Position numbers and translations under genes: made by a program. 48,188 nucleotides of DNA from Candidatus Thioglobus pontius (lineage in GTDB: Bacteria; Pseudomonadota; Gammaproteobacteria; PS1; Pseudothioglobaceae), in assembly GCA_014384345.1 (NCBI GenBank), contig JACNGB010000031.1:1-48188 (forward strand). Direction: 5' to 3'. This document shows positions 26,287 through 33,957 of this stretch, piece after piece (position 1 is the first letter of the stretch; every line of letters starts with the position of its first letter). The notes below the pieces were generated by a model. That model worked only from the letters and a program-made list of their open reading frames with translations. It was not told where the DNA came from and made no database searches.

Positions 26287-27132
26287 TTTAAGGATCGGAG
26301 AAGTGTTTATTGCTTTCGCTGTAAAACTCATCCATTTTTCTGGTATTTTTTTTAACGCTACCAGAGCATCTTTCTCATTGGCAAATTCGGCAAATACGCA
26401 GCTACCTGTGCCGCTCATTCTTGCTTGTCCAATCAAGTTAGAACATGAATCTAAGTGTTCTAAAGCAAGTCTGATTTCATCGGTTTGCGCGATTGCCGCT
26501 TGCAAACAATCATTATGAGTGTTTGTTAGCTCAGAGAAGTCGGATATTTTCCCTATCATTGGACTCATTGTCAATGCTTTGTGCGAGAAAATTTCTTGAG
26601 TGGAAGTGTGTTGATTAACAAACACCACCAAAAACACATGATTTGGCGTTTTTATCGGGCTTAATATTTCACCCACGCCTTCGGCCCAAGCGCTTTTTGC
26701 ATTAATAAAAATAGGTACGTCAGCGCCTAGTGATAGACCTAGTTGCATGAGTTCTGATTGACTTAATTCAGTTTTCCATAATTGATTCAGGGCAACCAAG
26801 GTGGTGGCCGCATCAGAAGAGCCACCACCCAGTCCGCCACCTGCAGGAATACGTTTAAGAATAGAAATATTGGCCCCAAGCGAGGTTTGAGTGGTTTCTT
26901 GCAACAGTTTAGCAGCGCGAATAATTAAGTCTTGTTCAGGGTTAACTTCTTCATTGCCTGATAAGCGTTTAATGGTGCTATCATTAGTGATGTCAAAGGT
27001 TAGTTCGTCGTAAAAATCGAGCAGTTGAAAAATGGTTTGCAGATTATGGTAGCCATCTTTGCGTTTGGAATTAATATGCAAAAACAGGTTTATTTTTGCT
27101 GGAGCCAGCCACGTTTTGACAGGGCTAGACAT
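26266..27132 (-). CDS. ispE: 4-diphosphocytidyl-2-C-methyl-D-erythritol kinase
   Basis: 288 aa. GHMP-kinase motifs: [11 protein letters not shown] at the start, [16 protein letters not shown] (about residues 90-105) for ATP binding, and [12 protein letters not shown] near the end. It is a step of the MEP isoprenoid pathway. The last six codons (WAVAKR) and the stop lie inside the tRNA-Gln gene: TAA is in the D-arm region. The start overlaps orn by 8 bases. Confidence 0.95.
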   Translation of the reverse strand: MSSPVKTWLAPAKINLFLHINSKRKDGYHNLQTIFQLLDFYDELTFDITNDSTIKRLSGNEEVNPEQDLIIRAAKLLQETTQTSLGANISILKRIPAGGGLGGGSSDAATTLVALNQLWKTELSQSELMQLGLSLGADVPIFINAKSAWAEGVGEILSPIKTPNHVFLVVFVNQHTSTQEIFSHKALTMSPMIGKISDFSELTNTHNDCLQAAIAQTDEIRLALEHLDSCSNLIGQARMSGTGSCVFAEFANEKDALVALKKIPEKWMSFTAKAINTSPILKWAVAKR

Positions 27133-27667
27133 CTATAAACACATCTTGGTAATATTTTAATTCATTAATTGAATCACGAATGTCAGCCAAGGCTAAATGG
27201 GCAGGCTCACCATCACGAATTAATTTAGATTCCGGCTTCCAACGTACCAATAATTCTTTTAGGGTGGTGACATCAATATGACGATAGTGGAAGAATTTTT
27301 CTAATTCTGGCATGTAGTTGTACAAAAAGCGTCTGTCTTGGCAAATGGTATTGCCACACATTGGTGAGGCGCCAGCTTCAACATATTGCTGTAAAAATTC
27401 AATGGTTTGTTTTTCGGCGTTTCTGGTGGAAATAACACTGTCTTTGACACGTTGAGTTAAGCCAGAATTACCATGGTGCTCGGTATTCCACTCATCCATA
27501 CCGGCCATAATTTCACTGCTTTGATGAATAACCAATGAAGGGCCTTCGGCTAAAATATTAAGATCTTTGTCAGTAACAATGGTGGCGATTTCGATAATAA
27601 CGTCCTGTTCAGGCAACAGGCCAGTCATTTCCAAATCAATCCAAATTAGATTCGTATCTTTATCCAT
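27125..27667 (-). CDS. orn: Oligoribonuclease
   Basis: 180 aa. DEDDh exonuclease residues are visible: [10 protein letters not shown] (Asp12, Glu14 region), [14 protein letters not shown], and [17 protein letters not shown] (His and Asp of motif III). It degrades 2-5 nt RNA fragments to mononucleotides and is usually essential in gammaproteobacteria. AAAGGA 9-10 bases before the ATG lies in the end of the long inverted repeat described at 27672-27863. Confidence 0.97.
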   Translation of the reverse strand: MDKDTNLIWIDLEMTGLLPEQDVIIEIATIVTDKDLNILAEGPSLVIHQSSEIMAGMDEWNTEHHGNSGLTQRVKDSVISTRNAEKQTIEFLQQYVEAGASPMCGNTICQDRRFLYNYMPELEKFFHYRHIDVTTLKELLVRWKPESKLIRDGEPAHLALADIRDSINELKYYQDVFIDV

Positions 27668-27671
27668 TTAA

Positions 27672-27863
27672 TGAGTCCTTTGTATAGATATGAGTGATAA
27701 GCAAAGTATTAAATTTTACCGAATTGATTATTTTTTTAAAGTTTGCTTTAGTAATTCTAAGGCTGGCTTGAAAAAAATAATCAAGTTGGTGAAAGTTGGT
27801 GTTCCCCCCCTCAAGAGGGGATTGAAAAGAATGATGGTTATTCATATTTATATAAATGACTCA
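27672..27863 (+). repeat. Long imperfect inverted repeat filling the trpD-orn gap; candidate + strand structured RNA
   Basis: Centre at 27754. The inner arms 27705-27751 and 27757-27803 pair without any gap: 34 Watson-Crick, 9 G-U and 4 mismatched pairs, including a 14-bp perfect core (TTGATTATTTTTTT, 27724-27737, with 27771-27784). After a 27-base insertion in the right arm (27804-27830, a CCCCTC-aa-GAGGGG minihairpin plus ATTGAAAAGA), the outer arms 27672-27704 and 27831-27863 pair again: 24 Watson-Crick, 5 G-U, 4 mismatched. All wobbles are G-U as + strand RNA; no A-C pairs were found. Two short ORFs on opposite strands are by-products of the symmetry. Confidence 0.8.
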
Positions 27864-27866
27864 CTC

Positions 27867-28886
27867 TTAGCAACCTGTTGATTCACGCACAAAATCATCT
27901 AATTTTTGATGTGCCGAGCCTTTATTTAAAATTTCAATGGCCTTATTAATACCGTCTTGTAGTGAATCAGCCAATCCGCTAACATAAATGGCAGCACCTG
28001 CATTCATGGCAATGATATTTTTTGCAGCGCCTGGCTTTCCGTCAAGTGCCTGCTGAATAAGTACCAAAGAGCTGTCCGCATCTTCAGCCTTGATATCATC
28101 AAGACTACCCAGTGGTAAACCAAAGTCGGCTGGATTGATTGTGTAAGTGGTGACAACGCCATTATTTAGTTCAGCAACAAACGTATCATCAGCAATGGAA
28201 ATTTCATCTAAGCCATCGTTAGAGTGAACCACCATAACATGTGTTGAGCCAAGGCTTTTTAAGACATTGGCAATAGGTTCTACTAGGGCTTTGTCATAAA
28301 CACCCATGACTTGAGTGGGCGCTTTGGCAGGGTTAGTGAGTGGCCCAAGTACGTTAAAAATGGTTCTAACAGCTAGCTCTTTGCGCGGACCAATGGCGTG
28401 CTTCATGGCCGAATGATGAGCGGGCGCAAACATAAAGCCAACGCCAATTTTATCCACACTTTTGCTAATTTGTTCAGCGCTCATGTCTAAATTGACGCCA
28501 GCGGCCTCCAACACATCAGCGCTACCAGATTTTGAGGAAATTGAACGATTACCATGCTTGGCTACTGAGCCGCCTGCTGCAGCCACTACAAAGGCGCAAG
28601 CGGTAGAAATGTTAAATAATCCTAAGCCGTCGCCACCCGTACCGCACGTATCCACCAAGTGCTTAGTTTTCTTTACGCTAACCCCTTTGGCTAATGAACG
28701 CATAACTTTTGCACTCGCAGTGATCTCTTCAACCGTTTCTCCTTTCATCGAAAGCCCGACCAAAAAAGCACCAATTTGTGCATCAGTGGTTTTGCCGGTC
28801 ATGATGTCGTTCATCACTGTGTGCATTTGAGTTTCGGTTAAGTCTTGCTTGGCAATAACTGCCTTTATGGCTTGTTGTATGTTCAT
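27867..28886 (-). CDS. trpD: Anthranilate phosphoribosyltransferase
   Basis: 339 aa. DTCGTGGDGLGLFNISTA (about 80-97) is the PRPP-binding glycine loop; KHGNRSISSKSGSADVLEA and HAIGPRKELAVRTIFNVLGPLTNP follow, with the metal pair in DGLDEIS. It makes phosphoribosyl-anthranilate in tryptophan synthesis and releases PPi. The start is 4 bases after the pepP stop. Neither trpE/G nor trpC lies beside it. Confidence 0.96.
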   Translation of the reverse strand: MNIQQAIKAVIAKQDLTETQMHTVMNDIMTGKTTDAQIGAFLVGLSMKGETVEEITASAKVMRSLAKGVSVKKTKHLVDTCGTGGDGLGLFNISTACAFVVAAAGGSVAKHGNRSISSKSGSADVLEAAGVNLDMSAEQISKSVDKIGVGFMFAPAHHSAMKHAIGPRKELAVRTIFNVLGPLTNPAKAPTQVMGVYDKALVEPIANVLKSLGSTHVMVVHSNDGLDEISIADDTFVAELNNGVVTTYTINPADFGLPLGSLDDIKAEDADSSLVLIQQALDGKPGAAKNIIAMNAGAAIYVSGLADSLQDGINKAIEILNKGSAHQKLDDFVRESTGC

Positions 28887-28890
28887 GGGG

Positions 28891-30114
28891 CTAAGGTTGG
28901 CTCATTAGGGTTTCAATTTCGTTAATAGTTTTAATCAGATTGCCAGTTAAAACCTGATGGCTTGTTGCTGTAACCAAGACATCATCCTCAATTCTAATAC
29001 CAATATCGTGATAAATAGAATTGATTTTATCATCCTTGCGAATATAAATGCCGGGTTCAACAGTGATGATCATGCCTTTTTCAAAAGCACGATGTTGCTT
29101 GTTATGTTGATACTGGCCAACATCATGCACATCTATACCTAGCCAATGGCCTGTGCCATGCATATAAAACTTTGAAAGTGGCTCGCCTGGAGATAGAAGC
29201 CCCAGTGATTCTAAACCTTGCTGAATAATTTGAGTGGCAATTTTATGTGGCCGGTGTACGCTAACGCCTGGCTTGATGCATTCGATGGCTGCAAGTTGGG
29301 CGTCTAGCACGATTTGATAAATCGCTTTTTGTGCCTTGGTGAATTTGCCATTAACGGGAAAGGCTCGAGTAATATCACTGGCATAACAATTCAGTTCACA
29401 ACCCGCATCAATAAGCACCAAATCGCCATCTTGCAGTGGTTGATTGTTGTTGATATAGTGCAAAATACAAGCATTTTTACCACCAGCCACAATTGGGGTG
29501 TAAGCATGTTGAGCCTGATTTTTAACAAACTCCGCATCAAAAACACTTTGCAGTTCGTATTCAAACATGCCCGGCACAACTGACTTCATAGCTTGTTCAT
29601 GGGCGCCGATGGAAATATCAGCTGCTTGCTGCATGGTGTCAATTTCAGATTGATCTTTAATCAAGCGCATTTCGTGCAAGGGTGCTTGCAGGCTGTTAAC
29701 GTCGTAATCTGATAAAAGCGTTGAAATTTTTGTATCCAACTCACAAGGCTTGGCATCAAAATAAATAACATTATCATCAGTAATAAGGTGTGCAAGTTGT
29801 ATCTCTAATTGGTTAATGTCAAATGCCTGATCAAGTTTTAGCACATCAGGCGCATCAGTAACGCCCAGGCGCACCCCATCCCAAATTTCACGAGCTGGAT
29901 CTTTGTCGCGTAAAAACATTGAGCATTGTTGACTACTAATAACAACAACTGCTTCAGGCTCTTGAAAACGGGTTAAATAAAAAAAATCGCTATGAGGGCG
30001 AAATGGAAAGCTGACATCGCCATTTCTGAATTGTTCAGGGTTGGTTGAAATAATGATTAATGCATTATCATCCAATTGGCTTAGCAGCTTGTTAATTCTA
30101 TTTTGATGTATCAT
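28891..30114 (-). CDS. pepP: Xaa-Pro aminopeptidase
   Basis: 407 aa. The N-terminal creatinase-like domain (RPHSDFFYLTRFQEPEAV) is followed by a pita-bread catalytic domain with all five metal ligands: LIDAGCE, YASDITR, HGTGHWLG.DVHD, VEPGIY and IRIEDD. It removes N-terminal residues next to proline in the cytoplasm. It forms a two-gene unit with trpD. It is divergent from rsmE, with 35 bases between their starts. Confidence 0.95.
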   Translation of the reverse strand: MIHQNRINKLLSQLDDNALIIISTNPEQFRNGDVSFPFRPHSDFFYLTRFQEPEAVVVISSQQCSMFLRDKDPAREIWDGVRLGVTDAPDVLKLDQAFDINQLEIQLAHLITDDNVIYFDAKPCELDTKISTLLSDYDVNSLQAPLHEMRLIKDQSEIDTMQQAADISIGAHEQAMKSVVPGMFEYELQSVFDAEFVKNQAQHAYTPIVAGGKNACILHYINNNQPLQDGDLVLIDAGCELNCYASDITRAFPVNGKFTKAQKAIYQIVLDAQLAAIECIKPGVSVHRPHKIATQIIQQGLESLGLLSPGEPLSKFYMHGTGHWLGIDVHDVGQYQHNKQHRAFEKGMIITVEPGIYIRKDDKINSIYHDIGIRIEDDVLVTATSHQVLTGNLIKTINEIETLMSQP

Positions 30115-30149
30115 TATTTTTCAAATCAATTTAGTAGCGCAAAGATACC

Positions 30150-30866
30150 ATGAAACACGTTCGCTTGTACCAAAATGCCCCGTTGAAAATTAATGATACT
30201 TTGCAATTGGACGACTATGGCTCGCATCATTTAACCAAGGTATTGCGCTTTCCGGAAGGGCAAGATATTACGCTATTTAACGGAGACGGCAATAATTATA
30301 CCGCCACGGTTTTGAGTGCTAAAAAGCACTGTGAGGTACAAATACACAGCGCCGTAGCTAATCAAAGTGAATCGCGTTTAGCATTGACTTTAGTGCAAGG
30401 GGTTGCTAAAGGCGACAAAATGGATTTTTTAATGCAAAAGGCGGTTGAGCTGGGTGTAAATCAGATTGTGCCAATTTTTACCAAGCACTGCGTGGTTAGA
30501 CTTAAAGGTGATAAGCTAAAAAAACGCAAGCAGCATTGGCAAAAAATCATTATTGGCGCTTGTGAGCAGTCAGGCAGATCGGTGGTGCCTAAGCTACTAG
30601 AGCCCCTTGATTTCAATCAGTTTATTGAGCAAGATTTTGGCAATAAGTTTGTCCTACATCATCGCGCTGAACAATCTTTGCTAGACGTTGAGCCACTGTC
30701 GCAGGCAACTATTATCATTGGCCCTGAAGGCGGGTTGAGTGATGATGAAATCCAGTTAGCTATTGAGCATAATGCTCAGCCGTTATTGCTAGGATCACGC
30801 GTACTCAGAACAGAAACAGCATCATTGGCGGCACTTGCCAATATGCAGCTGTTATGGGGTAGTTAA
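30150..30866 (+). CDS. rsmE: 16S rRNA (uracil1498-N3)-methyltransferase
   Basis: 238 aa. N-terminal PUA-like domain (DYGSHHLTKVLRFPEGQDI..FNGDG) and C-terminal SPOUT knot with IIIGPEGGLSDDEI and LLGSRVLRTETASLAAL. It methylates U1498 of 16S rRNA with SAM. The 3' end overlaps the convergent DsrS-like gene by 15 bases. Confidence 0.95.
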   Translation: MKHVRLYQNAPLKINDTLQLDDYGSHHLTKVLRFPEGQDITLFNGDGNNYTATVLSAKKHCEVQIHSAVANQSESRLALTLVQGVAKGDKMDFLMQKAVELGVNQIVPIFTKHCVVRLKGDKLKKRKQHWQKIIIGACEQSGRSVVPKLLEPLDFNQFIEQDFGNKFVLHHRAEQSLLDVEPLSQATIIIGPEGGLSDDEIQLAIEHNAQPLLLGSRVLRTETASLAALANMQLLWGS

Positions 30867-31937
30867 GTGTTTTAGGGCGTCTTGTATTGGCGTTAGTACA
30901 TTGGCCAATTTTTTGCGAATGGCCGAGCCGGTTAAATTGTGCGCTGAAATAGTGCTCACGACCAATTGCTCACTTACCCCTGCTAATAATAATCTAGCAT
31001 TCAGCTTGTCTTGTTCTGCATCGGCGGTTAGGTTTAAGTTTTCAATCTGAGTAGTAATATGGTCAATCGAGCGCTGTGGGTTGATTTTAGCGTGTTTCAT
31101 GTAATTTCCTAGCGCCTCTAGTGCGCGATACAGTACATATTCTTGGTTGATTTTTTTTAAAATATGAGACAACGTGGTTAAAAAAATCTGCGACTGTTCA
31201 CTGTTGACTATTTGCAGATCGTCGTGCTGAAAGTGTCTGGCTTGAATATTAAGCTCATTAGGTAAATTATCTGTCATGCGCTCAACAAAGCCAACCAGAA
31301 AAGCTGTTTTACGCTGGCCTTGTTTCCACAATCTATCTTTGTCTTTTTGCTCAATTAAATTATCTTGTAACACTAGGCTGGTGGTGTCAATAAGCTGCTC
31401 TGTGTCGTTAACAAAAGGCAAAAATTCTAATAAATATTGGGCAATTTCTCGACCAGTAGATGTGCCTAATACAAAGGGCTTTGTGAGTAAAAATCGTCCA
31501 ATTTCTGCTTGGCTGTCCGTATTAGTGGCGCACCACCAAGTAAGTTTTAACAGTTCATTATTTAAGTTGGTTGAATTAGCAACCGCAACCACTGCTTCGA
31601 CTTCGCCTAATTTTAGTAGTGATGCCAGATTTGAAGATTCAACCTGCCCCATTCTTGACCAGCGCTTTAAATAAGAGGGGTATCCGCCCATAGCGCCAAG
31701 CACTTGAGTGACTAATAGCTTTTTGACCGCCTTAAGGTAAGCCTCACTGTCGCCATTGGGTTTAAGCTCAATGGTTTGCTCTTTGAATTGCGCATTAAGG
31801 CCGACCACAGTGAGTTTATAGCTATCAATGCGAATAGCAATTGAAGTTGCAATTAAAACATTCAGTTTGAGTGTGTCTTCAGGTTCTAGCATTAAGTAGT
31901 CGATTAAGGTGAGATAAGGAATGACCTGTAAGCGCAT
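30852..31937 (-). CDS. Conserved cytoplasmic protein, DsrS-like (tentative)
   Basis: About 361 aa from ATG 31937; a TTG at 31949 is also open and Met at 31892 would reduce the overlap with the upstream gene. Features that recall DsrS of Allochromatium and relatives are the opening LTLIDYLMLEPEDTLKLNVLIA and the stretch GGYPSYLKRWSRMGQ (about 95-109); I match these from memory and cannot verify it. It is helical and soluble, with no known catalytic motif. In sulfur oxidisers DsrS affects reverse Dsr expression or function. It follows a membrane protein and proC and overlaps the former by 59 bases. Confidence 0.55.
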   Translation of the reverse strand: MRLQVIPYLTLIDYLMLEPEDTLKLNVLIATSIAIRIDSYKLTVVGLNAQFKEQTIELKPNGDSEAYLKAVKKLLVTQVLGAMGGYPSYLKRWSRMGQVESSNLASLLKLGEVEAVVAVANSTNLNNELLKLTWWCATNTDSQAEIGRFLLTKPFVLGTSTGREIAQYLLEFLPFVNDTEQLIDTTSLVLQDNLIEQKDKDRLWKQGQRKTAFLVGFVERMTDNLPNELNIQARHFQHDDLQIVNSEQSQIFLTTLSHILKKINQEYVLYRALEALGNYMKHAKINPQRSIDHITTQIENLNLTADAEQDKLNARLLLAGVSEQLVVSTISAHNLTGSAIRKKLANVLTPIQDALKHLTTP

Positions 31938-32280
31938 CTCTAAAGACAATCAATGGGCGCTTTTTCGCCACAATTATCACTAAAAATCGAGATTGGTAGG
32001 CGCAATAAACATGGGGATATTCTTGTTTTTCTCCGAGCTTATTGGTGGTGATGAGTTGTTGATTTTCCAGGGAAAAGTCTAAAATTGAATCTGGTGTTTG
32101 TAGAAAGATAGAACGATTCAGGTATTGAAAGTGAATGATTAAAATCAAACTAAGGATTAGGCTCGTATAAAGATTATGCTGGTAAGCCCAAACGACAAAT
32201 AGCGTGCAAAGATGCACAATCAATGATAAGCCAAAATACAGTTTAGAGGCTTGCAGTTTAAAGCTGTGTTTTTCAGTCAC
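31879..32280 (-). CDS. Small inner-membrane protein with two membrane helices (YgfX-like, tentative)
   Basis: 133 aa. Two adjacent hydrophobic helices (about residues 13-32 and 38-55) are followed by a soluble, strand-rich domain (IFLQTPDSILDFSLENQQLITTNKLG.. VYCAYQSRFLVIIVAKKRPLIVFRDAL). This layout, ending in VFRDALTGHSLSHLNRLL, resembles the YgfX/CptA family, which normally lies beside sdhE; sdhE is not here. Its start overlaps proC by 8 bases and its end runs into the DsrS-like gene. Confidence 0.65.
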   Translation of the reverse strand: MTEKHSFKLQASKLYFGLSLIVHLCTLFVVWAYQHNLYTSLILSLILIIHFQYLNRSIFLQTPDSILDFSLENQQLITTNKLGEKQEYPHVYCAYQSRFLVIIVAKKRPLIVFRDALTGHSLSHLNRLLNART

Positions 32281-33103
32281 ATTCGCCTAATTCAACTGCT
32301 AACTCTCCAGCTCTGTCATAGGCAGCACGCATGGCGTGAGCGACAATTACTTCAAAGTCTTGATCTTGAAAAGACTCAATGGCTGCTTGCGTGGTGCCAT
32401 TTGGCGAAGTTACTTTGGCGCGCAGTTCACGCGGCGACTCCTTGCCTGCATCTGCCATCATGCCAGCGCCTAAAGCGGTTTTAATGCTAAGCTGCTGGGC
32501 AGTTTGTTCACTAAGTCCAAGCGCAACGCCCGCCTTGGTCATAGACTCAATCATTAGAAAAAAATAGGCTGGACCACTACCCGATAATGCCGTAACCGCA
32601 TCAAGCATATTTTCTTCTTCAACCCATAAGCTTTGACCAACACTCTGCAAGACATCACCGGCCAATTGTTTTTGTGTTTGATTAACAAACTCATTGGCAA
32701 ATAGCCCAGTTACGCCTTGGTTGAGTAGTGCAGGTGTATTGGGCATAGTGCGCACAATGGCTTTGTTGCCACCCAGCCAGCGCTCAATGTCGTGAGTGCG
32801 GATGCCTGCAGCAATAGATATAACAAGCGTGTCATTTTTTAAGGTTGACTGAAGCTGACGACAAACCGTTGATAATACTTGCGGCTTAACGGCTAATACA
32901 ACAATATCGACCTTGTCGGCCAGCTCGCTATTATCCGTAAAGACTTCGAGGTTAAACTCACGCTTTCGAAGGGATAATAGCGCTTCGTCAGTATCACTGA
33001 TTTTAATTTTGTCAGCAGAGATACCCTGATTAATAAGACCGGATATAATGGCGCAAGCCATATTTCCTGCGCCAATAAAACCAATTGATGTTGAATTTTG
33101 CAT
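32273..33103 (-). CDS. proC: Pyrroline-5-carboxylate reductase
   Basis: 276 aa. Rossmann motif IGFIGAGNMACAIISGL (residues 8-24), VVLAVKPQ, RTMPNTPALLNQGVTGL, and the C-terminal signature ALSGSGPAYFFLMIESMTKAGV..GL and TSPNGTTQAAIESF. It makes proline from pyrroline-5-carboxylate with NAD(P)H. It heads the proC, membrane-protein, DsrS-like unit. Confidence 0.96.
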   Translation of the reverse strand: MQNSTSIGFIGAGNMACAIISGLINQGISADKIKISDTDEALLSLRKREFNLEVFTDNSELADKVDIVVLAVKPQVLSTVCRQLQSTLKNDTLVISIAAGIRTHDIERWLGGNKAIVRTMPNTPALLNQGVTGLFANEFVNQTQKQLAGDVLQSVGQSLWVEEENMLDAVTALSGSGPAYFFLMIESMTKAGVALGLSEQTAQQLSIKTALGAGMMADAGKESPRELRAKVTSPNGTTQAAIESFQDQDFEVIVAHAMRAAYDRAGELAVELGECD

Positions 33104-33123
33104 TACAATGTTTTTTTTAAATT

Positions 33124-33136
33124 TAGTCTAAGACTA
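33124..33136. promoter_or_regulatory. Short dyad between divergent proC and gph
   Basis: TAGTCT-a-AGACTA, a perfect 6+1+6 palindrome in the 64-base divergent gap. It is a possible operator; it could also be chance. Confidence 0.3.
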
Positions 33137-33167
33137 TTCTACCAAAATAACCAAAGAGAGTTCTAAA

Positions 33168-33842
33168 GTGAGTACAAAAAAATTTAATCCAAAATTAATT
33201 ATGATCGATGTTGATGGCACCTTAGTGGACAGCGTGCCTGATCTTGCCTACTGTGTTGATGAAACCATGAAAGCGATGGGTAAAGAGCCGTGGGGTGAGG
33301 CTAAAGTTCGCCATTGGGTGGGTAATGGTGTGCCAAAGTTGGTAGAGCGTTCATTAACGGGTGAACTAGAAGGTACGCCTGATGCGGTAGAATACGACAA
33401 GGCTTACCCAATATTCTTGGAGTTATATGCAGTGAATACCTCAAAACGTTCTTGTTTATACGACGGCGTTAAAGAAGGCTTGGATTATATGAAGGCACAA
33501 GGCTGCACGCTAGGCTGTGTAACTAACAAGGCTGAGCAGTTCACGCTACCAATTTTGAAAGATTTAGGTATTTTTGATTATTTTGGTCTTGTAGTGTCAG
33601 GCGACACGCTGGCCAAGAAAAAGCCAGATCCACTGCCACTACTGCACAGTGCAGAGTTCTTTGGTATTGATCCGGCAGATTCATTAATGTTGGGCGATTC
33701 TGTCAGTGATGTTAAGGCGTCGCGTGCAGCCGGATTTGACATTATTTGTATGTCGTATGGCTACAATCATGGCGAGGATATTCGCGACACCAATCCTGAT
33801 TTGGTGATTGATTCCATGGCCGAATTAAAAGATTATTTATAA
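33168..33842 (+). CDS. gph: Phosphoglycolate phosphatase
   Basis: 224 aa from GTG 33168, with AAGAGAG upstream. HAD motifs: MIDVDGTLVDSVPDL (residues 11-25), CVTNKAEQ, KKPDPLPLLH and MLGDSVSDVKASRAAG. It hydrolyses 2-phosphoglycolate, a product of RuBisCO oxygenation and DNA repair; this fits an autotroph. WVGNGVPKLVERSL is typical of Gph. Confidence 0.93.
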   Translation: MSTKKFNPKLIMIDVDGTLVDSVPDLAYCVDETMKAMGKEPWGEAKVRHWVGNGVPKLVERSLTGELEGTPDAVEYDKAYPIFLELYAVNTSKRSCLYDGVKEGLDYMKAQGCTLGCVTNKAEQFTLPILKDLGIFDYFGLVVSGDTLAKKKPDPLPLLHSAEFFGIDPADSLMLGDSVSDVKASRAAGFDIICMSYGYNHGEDIRDTNPDLVIDSMAELKDYL

Positions 33843-33912
33843 AAGTATTATAGGCAAGGCCTATAATACTTGAACTTGTAGTTTTTAAGGAAGGCAGGGT
33901 TTTCCTTAAAAA
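33843..33912. repeat. Two tandem hairpins between gph and bioA
   Basis: Hairpin 1: AAGTATTATAGGC (33843-33855), loop AAG, GCCTATAATACTT (33859-33871), a perfect 13-bp stem just after the gph stop. Hairpin 2: TTTTTAAGGAA (33882-33892), loop GGCAGGGTT, TTCCTTAAAAA (33902-33912), a perfect 11-bp stem. Neither is followed by a T tract, so both lack the classic terminator form. Confidence 0.7.
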
Positions 33913-33957
33913 TTAGAAAAGGCGAGACTCATCTAAAGTTGCGTAAAATGTAGCTAT

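Noticed and set aside
27784-27800. Tandem AGTTGGTG copies as a possible direct repeat or CRISPR fragment
   Set aside because: Only two 8-base copies one base apart; both pair with the left arm of the long hairpin and have no spacer structure.
27660-27881. Two short ORFs on opposite strands (61 and 63 codons) with similar peptides containing DYFF, KKII and HIY
   Set aside because: Their likeness is explained by the long inverted repeat: each strand reads one arm. No ribosome binding site or known domain supports translation.
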